DNA of 64,000 nt, from the NCBI GenBank assembly GCA_003024785.1, contig PUQB01000084.1:307346-371345 (forward strand), given 5' to 3'. Under the pieces are notes generated by a model that was not told where the DNA came from, searched no databases, and worked only from the letters and a program-made list of their open reading frames with translations. Source of the stretch: Selaginella tamariscina. Its lineage: Eukaryota > Streptophyta > Lycopodiopsida > Selaginellales > Selaginellaceae. The stretch's first letter is position 1, and each line of letters opens with the position of its first letter. Shown one piece after another: positions 22,137-31,560 of the stretch. The position numbers were made by a program, and so were the translations under genes.

Positions 22137-23187
22137 ATGGCAAAAAATACATATTTGGCCTTGATAATAACACTGCTGCTACATCTCTCATTGTGTGAGT
22201 AGCTCTACTGCGAATTCTTCGTGCTCTAAACAGTTTCTAACGTTTCTTTGAATTTTGTAAATGCAGGGGCGAATGCTCACACTGTGCTGGTGTGCAACGG
22301 CATTGTGAGTGAACAGTCATGTTCCAACTGTTGTAACCTGGAGCAAGGATGCATTTATTTGCACCCAGAAACACTCAATCCAGTTTGTGTTGGTGGCGAG
22401 TCTAGAGCTTGCTCAAGGGAGTGCCAGGGGCCCAGAATAAAGGTTTGCCCTGACCAAGCGCCGGACGGGATCAGAGAAACTTGGGTCCAAGCCTTAGACG
22501 CGGAAGACGAGGAAAGTATTATTCCTCCCGAGTGCCAAGTCGTCCATTCTCTCGATATTGTTGGTAATAGCACAAGTTTTTCTCAAAGGCGCCCACCAGC
22601 ACCTCGCCGCCCACCCCACCTCGCCGCGCATCACCGCCGCCGCCTCGCCGCTCGCCACCACCGCCACCTCGCCGCTCGCCTCCACCGCCACCTCGCCGCT
22701 CACCATCACCACCGCCACCTCGCTCACCACCACCACCTCCGCCATTTCGCTCCCCACCACCCCCACCACCATCCCGCTCCCCGCCACCATCCCCACCACC
22801 GCCGTCAGCACCACCATCAGGTGAGAACATTAATATTAACAAGCTGATTCAATGACTCGTTTGTTGTGCCGCGCAGAGTGCTTGGAGGATGCGGTGGAGG
22901 TCTGCAACGGCCAGGTCTTATCAGTGTGCTCGTGCTGTAGCATGCCATCTGGATGCATCACCTTGAGCGATTGGCCTTATCGCAGCTGCATTCCCCGACC
23001 ACCTCATACCTGCACTCGGGAATGTACTCACAACATTGCTGCTTGTACTCTCAATCAGCATCTGGTTGGCACGAGTCTGGACATGGACTCCTGCCTCACC
23101 TGTCATGCACCACGCCGGCCGGGATGCAACATTTACAGCCGTAGAACTGGTTTCTTGCTTTGCCCCGGCCTTCATGCAACCTCGTGA
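22137..23187 (+). CDS. Secreted two-module Pin2-type cysteine-rich protein with extensin-like linker
   Basis: Proposed exons are 22137-22194, 22267 to about 22484, 22589-22820 and 22877-23187. Introns 1 and 3 have clean GT..AG ends (72 and 56 bp) and keep phase; the intron before 22589 is uncertain. Exon 1 encodes a signal peptide (hydrophobic LALIITLLLHLSL, likely cut after ANA). Module 1 reads VCNG, CSNCC, GCIY, VCVGGES, ACSREC, RIKVCP. This is the cysteine and residue pattern of potato type II proteinase inhibitors (Pin2), which block serine proteases. A Pro-rich linker with (S)PPPPP and RRS motifs resembles cell-wall extensins. Module 2 repeats the pattern: VCNG, CSCC, GCI, CTREC. The product would be extracellular or wall-associated. 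Inhibitory activity is inferred, and I cannot name the reactive site. A second, damaged copy lies at 54.0 kb. Confidence 0.72.
22589..22820 (+). repeat. Pro-rich (SPPPPP/RRS) repeat linker
   Basis: CC(A/G)CC-rich DNA coding for repeated PPPRRSPPPP units in the frame that joins the third intron in phase. The other two frames give His-rich or Thr-rich runs. The Pro frame is preferred because it is also open in the 54.0-kb copy and leads into module 2 with correct splice phase. Confidence 0.75.
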
Positions 23188-24173
23188 AACAGCCAAATTC
23201 TCCATCTTTAATAAGTAATTGTTTGTGATGTATAGGCTCTTGCCTGCGCATAAGAGCTTATGCAAGCAACCAAGTTCTTGTGTAAGTTGCTTGCATTAGC
23301 ATCTTCATGTCACAGCATCTATATAATAAAACCCTCCGTTTCGGGACCGTCCGATCGTGGGGGTCTTGCTCGAATCCGAGCCGTTGAATCTTTTGGAGGG
23401 TTGAGTCTTGGTAAGTTTACGGTGAGTGTGTGCTCTGTTTGGTTGGAGTGGTTTGGCGTTATATAAATTGTAAGAGAGCTCCGGATGCATTTGAGTTCAA
23501 TGTACAGGCCGCAGGATCACTGTATATCACGGGAGAATCCCTCTGCGCATTTCACCGTTTCGCGTACATGTCGATGAGACTGGCGACTTCTGCATGTCAG
23601 GACTTCACCCCCAGCGAACCTGAACTGTTCTCTCTCCCTCACGCATGCCGGTTTTGTTTATGAAGGAGCTTGGAGAAGATTGGAGCGACTCAGACACATA
23701 TATATGCTCATTGGAACAACTCTAGTTTGACAAAAACCAGAATGTGCAATGGGGAAATTATAGCCATTCAGTTACCAAACATTATTATGCGTAAGAATAT
23801 ATTTATTTTTTTATATAATGGTTGTAACTATTGGCGAATGTAGGCAATGAATTGGTAGTAACTATGCTTGGCATTATGCTTCCAATTCTACCAATGTAGC
23901 ATAAAAATTCTGTTACTAATAAAAATAACAAGCCCTGTCGATTCAGGACTGAGGAAACTTTACGAGCGTACAACTCTCCAAATTGTCACATCTTCACTGG
24001 CAGATTGCAAACTTTGTAAGCAATGCAGAATGCTTAGTACACACGTGCTTGTCGGTGATGGTTGACGTTCACTATAAATTTAAGTTTTATTGATCTAAAA
24101 TATTTTAAGAAATTCCTTACGAGTTTTTTTAAGAATAATCTTCAAAATACTTTTCTTCTCTTGTCCTTGAGCG
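23188..24173. other. 3' flank of the Pin2-type gene
   Basis: Non-coding sequence that is collinear with 54525-55880 in the second copy, apart from a roughly 400-bp minisatellite present only there. No separate gene recognised. Confidence 0.6.
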
Positions 24174-24366
24174 TACACGACGTCGACGTCGTGTAACCTT
24201 AAGGACATATAATACGACGTCGTGCAGGCTCGAGGACATATAATACGACGTCGTGCAGGCTCGAGGACAATAATACGACGTCGTGCAGGCTTAAGGACAT
24301 ATAATACGACGTCGTGGAGGCTCAAGGACATATAATACGACGTCGTGTAGGCTCAAGGACATAAGA
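24174..24366. promoter_or_regulatory. Tandem array of ACGACGTCGT (bZIP C-box-like) sites
   Basis: Five nearly identical units of about 31 bp, each with TAATACGACGTCGTG, follow a compound palindrome (ACGACGTCGACGTCGT at about 24177-24192). In all there are seven GACGTC cores. GACGTC is the C-box core bound by plant bZIP factors. The array lies about 220 bp upstream of promoter-like module A2. A related array occurs at 55.9 kb. Confidence 0.7.
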
Positions 24367-24586
24367 ATTCACACATGAGCTACTCAGTGTTATTATCAAG
24401 GCCAAATATGTATATTTTGCCATTCAACTTTCAACTCTCTCAAGCATGGATTGATCAAATGGAACCCCCATGCAGCCTTCCAATTATCGGGTACAACTCA
24501 GATTACCTTATGGTGAACGTTGGAGGCAGCTCCGACGTCTAGTAACCTTAGAGCTTCTCACCGCTCGCAGGATTGCAGAGCCAGAT

Positions 24587-24905
24587 GCTGAATTGACACG
24601 GGGCACCACGTCAATGACAGCTGGACAGCGTAGGCGCCACGCAGGTGCCAGCGTGACACCGTAGATACAAATGAGCAGTACTTTTGCTGTCGTGTCGTTC
24701 TCTGGTTGGTGGAGGATACATCAGCCAAGGTGGCACGTGGCAGATGCCGAACCAGTATGGACATAATACACTCTCCAAATTGTGACATGTCCACTGGCAT
24801 TGTAACCCAGAGTTTCAAAATACTTTCATTATTGGAGGGCCCGTTCCAGTCTCATAGCCAAGCAATTTTTTCTCAACCACAAGCATATAAGAGACCACAA
24901 AGTTG
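24587..24905 (+). promoter_or_regulatory. Promoter-like module, copy A2
   Basis: Second copy of the 21822-22136 module, including a G-box in GGCACGTGGCAG (about 24731-24742), GTGACATGTCCACTGGC and a TATA-like CATATAAG (24884-24891). A short frame (ATG at 24913) follows but stops after 11 codons, and no Pin2 module follows. It looks like the promoter of a lost tandem neighbour. Confidence 0.6.
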
Positions 24906-25135
24906 CACCAATGTCGCAGGCGTCCTCTCACTCAAGGTCGTCTTGATGCGAGACCAAAACCAAGGTTTTTCTCTTTTTTTTTTAAGTTTTTTTATAATTC
25001 AAGACAACGTGTTCGTCTCACTCGAGTGCCGTGTCCATTACCGAGTGGTACGCCAAAGCGGCAACGGATGTATAAGTACACACACACATATATCTGCATT
25101 TGTGCATGTATAGGTTACATATAAAACAATTTCCT

Positions 25136-25252
25136 TGAGGGTTTATGGGTTTAAAGGGGGCAGTGTTTAGGGTTTAAGAGGGTTATGGGTATAGGGTTTA
25201 GAAGCAGTTTTTGCCCTAAACCTCAAACACTAAACCCTAACCCTAAACATTT
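25136..25252. repeat. Inverted telomere-like TTTAGGG/CCCTAAA words
   Basis: GGGTTTA-type words (about 25138-25205) are followed by CCCTAAA-type words (about 25215-25248), forming an imperfect inverted repeat. Plant telomeric units are TTTAGGG. These are short, degenerate interstitial runs, not a telomere. Confidence 0.6.
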
Positions 25253-25435
25253 ATATAAACTAAATGTATAGAGCACAACAAATGTATTAGAAGATTGTCA
25301 ACAGTCGCAACTCATTGCATGTCTTTGCAGCTAGAAATTTTGACAAAACATACTTAAATTCGCCATTCTGTTTTCACCCTGCCAAACCCAAGAAGATCGA
25401 AGAGAAGGACCTAAAAAGTCAGCCACGTAAAAATT

Positions 25436-26718
25436 CTAACTTGCAAACCCAAGCACTTGTGCCTTTAACTCTTCCTTGGTCATTAACTTTGTGGGAATCC
25501 TGGGCCGACTTCGAGTCCTGTACGGCATTATGTGCTCGTTAGGCAAGCCAGTGGAAAAGCCTGCAATAAAAGGCATCAGCAACACAGCTACAACTTACAA
25601 ACTCACTTACTTTCTAATGGATGCTGCTCTTCCCACTCATCAATTGGCGTCTTGAAGTTCACCGGGAATGTGTACTCAACAAGTTGATTCTGCACAATCG
25701 CCTGGCTCATGGCTACCATGAAAAAGAAAAGATTGCTCTGTGTTAGCATGATATGGAAAAACAAATGCAGAAAAGAACTTACACTCGAATGGAGTCTCAT
25801 CAGCTTGCAGCCGTATTTTCTGTCTATCGTGCCACTTCTTCCAAATCTTCAACTCCTCGTCAAGATCTCGAACACTTTGGACATGCAACTCTACACCATG
25901 CAAACTCTTAACCTTTCTCCTTGACTGCTGCCTGGGCAACTTGCTGCCATCCACCCGAACAACTATACCTCGCAAGATGCCCAAACCGTTGAATTCAGGA
26001 ACCCCAATTTGCCTCACCATTGCAGACGGGTAAATGATAACTTCAGGCTCTGTCTCTTTTCCCTTCACCGAGTCCAGCGTTAACGCTGGAACCGCACCTA
26101 GAGTAGGATAGCTGTCAAATATCACCACCTCTACTCCCCAGCTGAACCAACACGCAGGCATCAAACCTCTGGCTCTCAACCGGCTCCAGCACTGCAGCAG
26201 CATTCTACTGAACAACAACTTTGCACTCGTAGCAAGCTCCTAAACTAGGGAACTTGACCACGATCACCACTTCTTCTTCATCGCCACCCCTTGCTCATGT
26301 TCAATGCAAGCTTCTGCTATCAAGCAAACCCCATTTGGCTTCACCAGAGTCGCAACACCAATTGATGATTCCAAACTCAGAATTTCCTACTGCTGCCTTG
26401 CTCTAGTGCCATCTCTTCTCTTTCGGGCTATAAAATGCACCGATCCAATGAATTTCCTAACCTTCTTACCTAAAAGCTTGATATTTTGCTGCCGCGACAT
26501 GTGGCAGTGCAGCTCCAATGAGTAGGAATAGAGTCCATTGCCTTAGAAACAAAGACATGAACGGGTCAAAAACAGCAACATAGTGCTCACATCAGACCCC
26601 CCTTTGTAAAACACATCGAACTGAGCGCGTGATCTCCTCACGCTCATCTCACGAAGCCTCTGGTGGTCAATCTTAGGCTGCTTCGGCATTACACGGCCAC
26701 CACCATCACTACGGCTTG
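25436..26718 (-). pseudogene. Unrecognised spliced gene, 3' part (split by copia element)
   Basis: I do not recognise the product. Three 3' exons are clear: 25783 to about 26200, 25611-25712 and 25436-25560, joined by introns with GTAAGT donors and TAG/CAG acceptors (70 and 50 bp) in consistent phase and ending in TAG at 25436-25438. Visible peptides include VVIFDSYPTLGAVPALTLDS, EVIIYPSAMVRQIG, GILRGIVVRVDG and EELKIWKKWHDRQK. The C-terminus is basic (TRSRPRIPTKLMTKEELK). Further coding-like sequence extends up to 26718. There it is cut by a retrotransposon; the frame reading RVPS beyond the insertion resumes as RSDGGGRVMPKQPK here. So the 5' part at 31171-31421 belongs to the same gene. Confidence 0.65.
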
Positions 26719-26870
26719 TGTTGAGACATAAAATGATGCTCCAATATACTAGGGTTTTGGACCCATGTTTTACGGTTCTTCGTGAGCACGAATGTGAGCT
26801 GTTGTGCAGCACGTACTATCCGCCAGGGTTGAGGTTTGATCTTGGTGCAGCCGTGATTTAATTCTAAACA
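26719..26870 (+). repeat. 5' LTR of copia 1
   Basis: Short LTR starting TGTTGAGACATAAAATG. It is a direct repeat of 31019-31170 and is followed by the primer-site-like sequence. Confidence 0.93.
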
Positions 26871-26932
26871 TGGTTTTAGAGCTCTTCCGATCTGGGTGAG
26901 GATCAATGTGTAATGTAGCCTAGTGGGAGGCC

Positions 26933-27778
26933 ATGGTTGAATTTGGTGAGGATTCCTTTGGAAGCTCGTGTGGGAGCAAGCCCTTTGTGTCCAAGGGGCA
27001 GAACTTTCTGTTGTGGAAGAAGTTGTTGGAGACTCGGCTTCGTGTCAAAAGAGTTTTTGGGCTCGTCCGTGGGACTGACCCGGAGCCGCCGGAGGGCAAC
27101 TCCAATGAGACCTTTAGAATCCATCAAGAGTGGAAAGTGCGGGCTGAGCACGCCGTGGGCTGCATCTGCATTTACCTCAGCCCGGGGATTATGCTCAAGG
27201 TGGATACTGACAAGTCCTTGCTGAAGTTTGAAAGTGGCTGTCGGACACCTACGGGAAAAAGACCGATATGGAAGTCATGCAGATCCACTCGGAGCTAGGA
27301 ATGTCGAGGCTCTTAATCGTGAGGACAATCTCACATTTGAAATGGCAGTGGCAAGGCTTGTGGCCATAGCCTTGCTCTGCAAGGAGAAGGCCAAAACCAA
27401 TGCTTTGCATGAAGTCATGTATGCCAAGCGACGGGTTCCCAAGCATGAGCTGGCTGGGCGTGATGCTGTTGCACCCTTGCCGCCTCTAGCCCACGGTTCA
27501 GGCAATGCTTGGGTTGGCCGAAGTGGACGTGGACGAGCAGCTTTCAAAGGGGAACCGGAGAAGGGTGCACGAGGACACAGGGGTCGAGGACGAGAAGGTT
27601 GGCTTGGCCATGACCAATGCAAGATATGCCGAGGGTTTAGACACTGGGGTAGGGACTGCCCCCATGCAGATGGGAAGGCTAATGTCGGTGTTGAAAGTGA
27701 AAAAGGTGAATGGGAAGAAGAGTCCTTCGTAGTGGAGGAGTCCCTCAATGCTGAGAACAGCGGGAAGATGCACTCCTA
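26933..27778 (+). CDS. Copia 1 gag with CCHC knuckle
   Basis: Gag in two frames. 26933-27298 has the N-terminal gag core (FVSKGQNFLLWKKLLETRL). After a frameshift near 27260, the frame of 27228-27779 carries LTFEMAVARLVAIALLCKEK and the zinc knuckle CKICRGFRHWGRDCP (C-x2-C-x4-H-x4-C). The frame ends at a TAG just before the protease. Gag forms the particle and binds element RNA. Confidence 0.85.
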
Positions 27779-27779
27779 G

Positions 27780-28950
27780 GTGCTTGATTCAGGTTGTACT
27801 AGCCTCATGACTAATAACAAGTTGATGTTTGAACAATATATCCCAGTTCAAAGAAGTGGTGTGATGTTGGGGAACAATGCCCGATTGGACATTGCTGGTC
27901 GAGGCACTTTGACATTCCCACTTCAGGACAGTGGGGAGATGATGTTCAAAGACGCCTTGCACGTCCCAGGCATGCAGAAAAACCTTATGTCGGTGGCAAG
28001 GTTGTGTGACGACGGGAAGTCGATCGTGTTTACTAGTCATGGTGCAGATTTATATGACAAGTTGGATTTCCGTGTGACTGGGAGGAAAGTTCTCCATGCC
28101 AAGCGGTGTGGAAACTTGTATGAGATTCTCTCACACCCTCATCTTGCTGCAGCCGCTGAGAACGTCGTTGGTGCAGATGCCTATTTGTGGCATTGCCAGT
28201 TGGGTCATGCAAATCACAAGGCACTACACGAGCCACGAGCTTGTGTCCAATTGCATGGTGGAAGGCTGGATCTGAGGCCTGGTTTTTCACATGCATTTTG
28301 TGAGTCATGTGTGTTGGGCAAACATCATCGCCGAAGTTTTGGATCTTCAAAGCACCGCTCTTCAGAGCTCTTGGAGCTGGTGCACTCCGCCTGTGTGGGC
28401 CCATGGACGTCCCGAGTCATTTTGGCGCATGTTACATTCTTACGTTCATTGATGACTTCAGTTGCCTCACCAAACTTTTCTTTCTACGTCGTAAAAATGA
28501 GATGGTGGAGGCCTTCCGCGTGTACAGAGATGCGGTGGAAACTCAAGTTGGCAAGAAGCTTAAGGCCTTGCGCACGAACGGTGGCAAGGAATACCTTAAC
28601 TCCACCATGCAAGAGTTGTGTCAGAATGCTGGTATTCAACACCACGTCACCACCCGGTACACCTCCCAACAGAATGGCATGGCTGAGAGGAAGAACCGGA
28701 CGCTGGTGAATGCAGCGCAACCTTCTTGCTCATGCACATTTGGGCAAGGAGTTTTGGCAGGAGGCTATTGGTAGCCATGCATGTTCAGAACCGGTTGCCA
28801 ACTGTGGCATTGAAAGGCAAAACACCTGAGGAAGCATGGACGGGTCTGAAGCTTGATGTATCCCATCTCAGGTGTTTGGTTGCACAGCGTATGCCCATAT
28901 TCCTGACCAGCTGCGGAAGAAGCTGGACCCCAAGAGCCAGAAGTTGATCT
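27780..28950 (+). CDS. Copia 1 protease and integrase (frameshifted)
   Basis: The frame from 27780 opens with the protease signature LDSGCTSLM and runs into the GAG-pre-integrase zinc region (LWHCQLGHANHKAL ... CESCVLGKHHRRSF). Integrase continues in the frame of 28307-28774, with FIDDFS (first Asp) and MAERKNRTL (Glu). The second catalytic block reads LRTNGGKEY where copia elements normally have LRTDNGGE, so the Asp appears lost. A later frame (28872-29153) carries FGCTAYAHIPDQLRKKLDPKSQ. Integration activity is not expected from this copy. Confidence 0.85.
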
Positions 28951-29397
28951 TTGTTGGCTATGCACAAGATGATGAACGGCGTTGGAAAGCATACAGGCTA
29001 TGGAACCCGGTGGACAAATGCACCATCATCAGCACAGATGTGGTGTTTGTTGAGGATGACCTCACATGGTGTCGTTCCACGGAACAACTTGTGGACTCCT
29101 TCATTGACGATGACTTGTTGGCTCCCCTAATCCCAGTTGGTTTTGTGGCGTAGGGGAAGACCGTGGCCTTGATGCCCTGGGGAGCAACTGCCAAGTGATG
29201 CTGAGGTGATCAAGGTGATGCTGATGTCCATGAGCAATTGGCACCTGAACAGCCTGAGCGGCAGGCACAGCCAGAGCAACTAGTTGATGTTATGAGCAGC
29301 TGGCACCTGAGCACCAGAAGTAGGTTGATCGGCCTCCTCATGTCCCTCGCGGCGGGCATGCCGGATCTGTGGTAGCTCCAGAAGACCACACACGAGA

Positions 29398-30950
29398 GTG
29401 CCTTCTTGCAAGGTGTTGGAAGATGCCACTTCTCTACTTGATGAGGAAGCCGAGATGTGCATGTTTGTGGATGAGAAGGTTCCCTCCACCTTTGAAGATG
29501 TGGTGATCGGAGCGGAGTCTCTTGAGTGGAAGTGGGCCATTCAGGACGAAGTGGATGCACAAGTGCAGAATTGCACATTGAGGAGTGTGCTGCCCCACAC
29601 CAACGTGACTTGTTGACTACAAGTGGGTCTTCAAACGGACAGTGGATCCCTGACTGGGGATGTCAGACACAAAGCTAGACTCGTGGCAAAAGGCTTCACC
29701 CAGGTGCAAGGAGTTGACTATGAGGAGACATTTTTGCATGTGGTGAAGTTGCCTATGTCCGCGCACTCTTGGCACTTGCTAACGCCAGGAGGTGGCAAGT
29801 GCACCAGATGGATGTGAAGACCGCATTCTTGCATGGGGATTTGCATGAGGAGATCTTCATGCGCATTCCCTAGGCTTTCCCGGGCATGGGGACACAGCTC
29901 GAGCTGGCCCTTAACAAGGCCTTGTATGGTCTCAAGCAAGCTTCTCGGGTGTGGTACCAAAGTTTGATGAAGCTTTGCGTCGACAAGGCTTTCGAGAACA
30001 CACAGTGATTCCAATGTCTATGTGCGAGGAGTTGGTCGTGGACGGATCATTGTTGCCCTGTATGTGGATGATCTTCTCATCACTGGAGGTGATGAAACGG
30101 GATTGGCAGGTTGAAAGCAAGTTTGGCACAACGGTTTGATGAAGGACATGGGAGAGGTGAAGACGTTCTTGGGCCTACAAATTGAGCGGGATATGCAGGC
30201 TGGGACTTTGAAGATTCACAGCAGCACTATGTGCAATCTCTTCTCTCGATTTGGTATGTAGAACTGCCGTCCAGTTGAAACTCCCATGCTCGTCGGTGCT
30301 GTCAATCCGAACTGCCTCAGACGGGAGGAGAGATATGTGATTCTGAGATTCCGTACCGCAGCTCATAGGTTGCTTGATGTTTCTGGTGTCTTCCTCTAGA
30401 CCGGACATAGCATATGCCACTGTGCTGCTTAGCCAGTTTGGATCTGCTCTGAGTTTGTGCATTGGAAGGCTGCCAAACATGTACTCAGGTACCTAAAGGG
30501 AACGCCTCACCACGGCCTATGCTTCTCAGGCTATGACACTAGCTAGTCACTTACATTGATGCAAGTTGGGGGACAAACAAAGGAGCTCGGTCCACCACTG
30601 GCTACTCTTTGGAATTGTGCGGGGCCTCAATTGCGTGGGGGAGCAAGAGGCAGAGTGTGGTGGCCCTTTCATCTGCAGAGGCTGAGTGCATTGCCCTCAC
30701 TTCTGGATGCAAGGAGCTTATATGGATGCGGGGACTCTTACAGGAGCTTGGAGCAGTGCAACGAACCCCCATGCTTAGCTGGTGTGACAATCAGAGTAGC
30801 ATTGCTATGAGCAAGAACCCTGTCTATCATGGACGGACCAAGCATGTGCTCATTAGTTTCATTACGTTCGGAGCTTGTAGAAGGCGGTTTGGTGAAGGTG
30901 GCTCATTCTTCTGCGGATGAGATGGTGGCAGATGTGCTCACCAAACCGCT
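29398..30950 (+). CDS. Copia 1 reverse transcriptase and RNase H (degenerate)
   Basis: RT is broken by several stops, but keeps the opening [22 protein letters not shown], and the active-site stretch [10 protein letters not shown] at about 30057-30087. RNase H is clearer: [20 protein letters not shown] and [23 protein letters not shown] at 30655-30850. Both are standard copia motifs. Confidence 0.85.
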
Positions 30951-31018
30951 GGGCCCGACCAAGTTCGCTTTGTTTCGAGGGGGCCTCAGAGTCTTTTGAG
31001 CACCAGTTTACGGGGGAG

Positions 31019-31170
31019 TGTTGAGACATAAACTGATGCTCCAATATACTAGGGTTTTGGACCCCTGTTTTAGGGTTCTTCATGAGCACGAATGCGAGCC
31101 ATTGTGCAGCGCGTACTATCCGCCAGGGTTGAGGTTTGATCTTGGTGCGGCCGTGATTTAATTCCAAACA
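31019..31170 (+). repeat. 3' LTR of copia 1
   Basis: Direct repeat of 26719-26870 ending ATTCCAAACA, followed by the second GCTTG target copy. Confidence 0.93.
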
Positions 31171-31421
31171 GCTTGGAACCCTAGCACTAGTACCGACGAT
31201 GATGATGGGAGTCTCCTCCGGCATTCCATCCCCAGGCCAGCAAAAGTAGAGACTTGCCTTATTTGATTTGCATCCATGACAGAGAGCCCATTTGCGTCCT
31301 TGAGCATTACCACAGTAAGCGAAGCAAGATCGAGCCCAAAGTAACCTGCAATGCCATCGACAATCAAACGGTTGGAGCTTGGATCCATGGGAAAGCCAAT
31401 GCCCCTTTCTCTGGCGCCCAT
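31171..31421 (-). pseudogene. Unrecognised spliced gene, 5' part
   Basis: The minus-strand frame from 31421 starts MGARERGIGFPMDPSSNRL and continues LDLASLTVVMLKDANGLSVMDANQI. A non-canonical AG|GCAAGT donor may follow (about 31266). A second frame reads WPGDGMPEETPIIIVGTSARVPS up to the copia insertion point, and resumes on the other side at 26718. Product unknown. An alternative upstream Met lies in another frame. Confidence 0.5.
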
Positions 31422-31560
31422 TGCTCCTCATCGTCTAAGCCATGGCTCAAGGAACCCTAAAACCCTTATGATGCTTTTGGTGCAATTATAAAGAAACATG
31501 TAGTAGGTGCGCATTTGCTGGATAATCTCATTAAAGAGTAAATCATATATTATATATTAA

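Larger units (their letters stand above)
26719..31170 (+). mobile_element. Ty1/copia retrotransposon 1, decayed but complete ends
   Basis: Two 152-bp LTRs (26719-26870, 31019-31170) with TGTTGAGACA...AACA ends differ at about ten positions by eye. The target duplication GCTTG flanks both ends. The sequence after the left LTR, TGGTTTTAGAGCTC, resembles the initiator-Met tRNA primer site TGGTATCAGAGC. A short polypurine run (ACGGGGGAG) precedes the right LTR. The order gag, protease, integrase, RT, RNase H is copia-type. Many frameshifts and stops make it non-autonomous. It interrupts a minus-strand gene. Confidence 0.95.

Noticed and set aside
22494-22842. Minus-strand Gly/Val-rich open frames
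   Set aside because: Antisense shadows of the CCACC repeat; no start context or partner exons.
22248-22847. Continuous frame ending in a His/Arg/Ala-rich tail after Pin2 module 1
   Set aside because: The tail is the Pro-rich repeat read in the wrong frame. The Pro frame is open in both locus copies and splices in phase into module 2.
24174-24366. CRISPR-like array
   Set aside because: Regular 31-bp spacing comes from simple tandem units without unique spacers; plant context.
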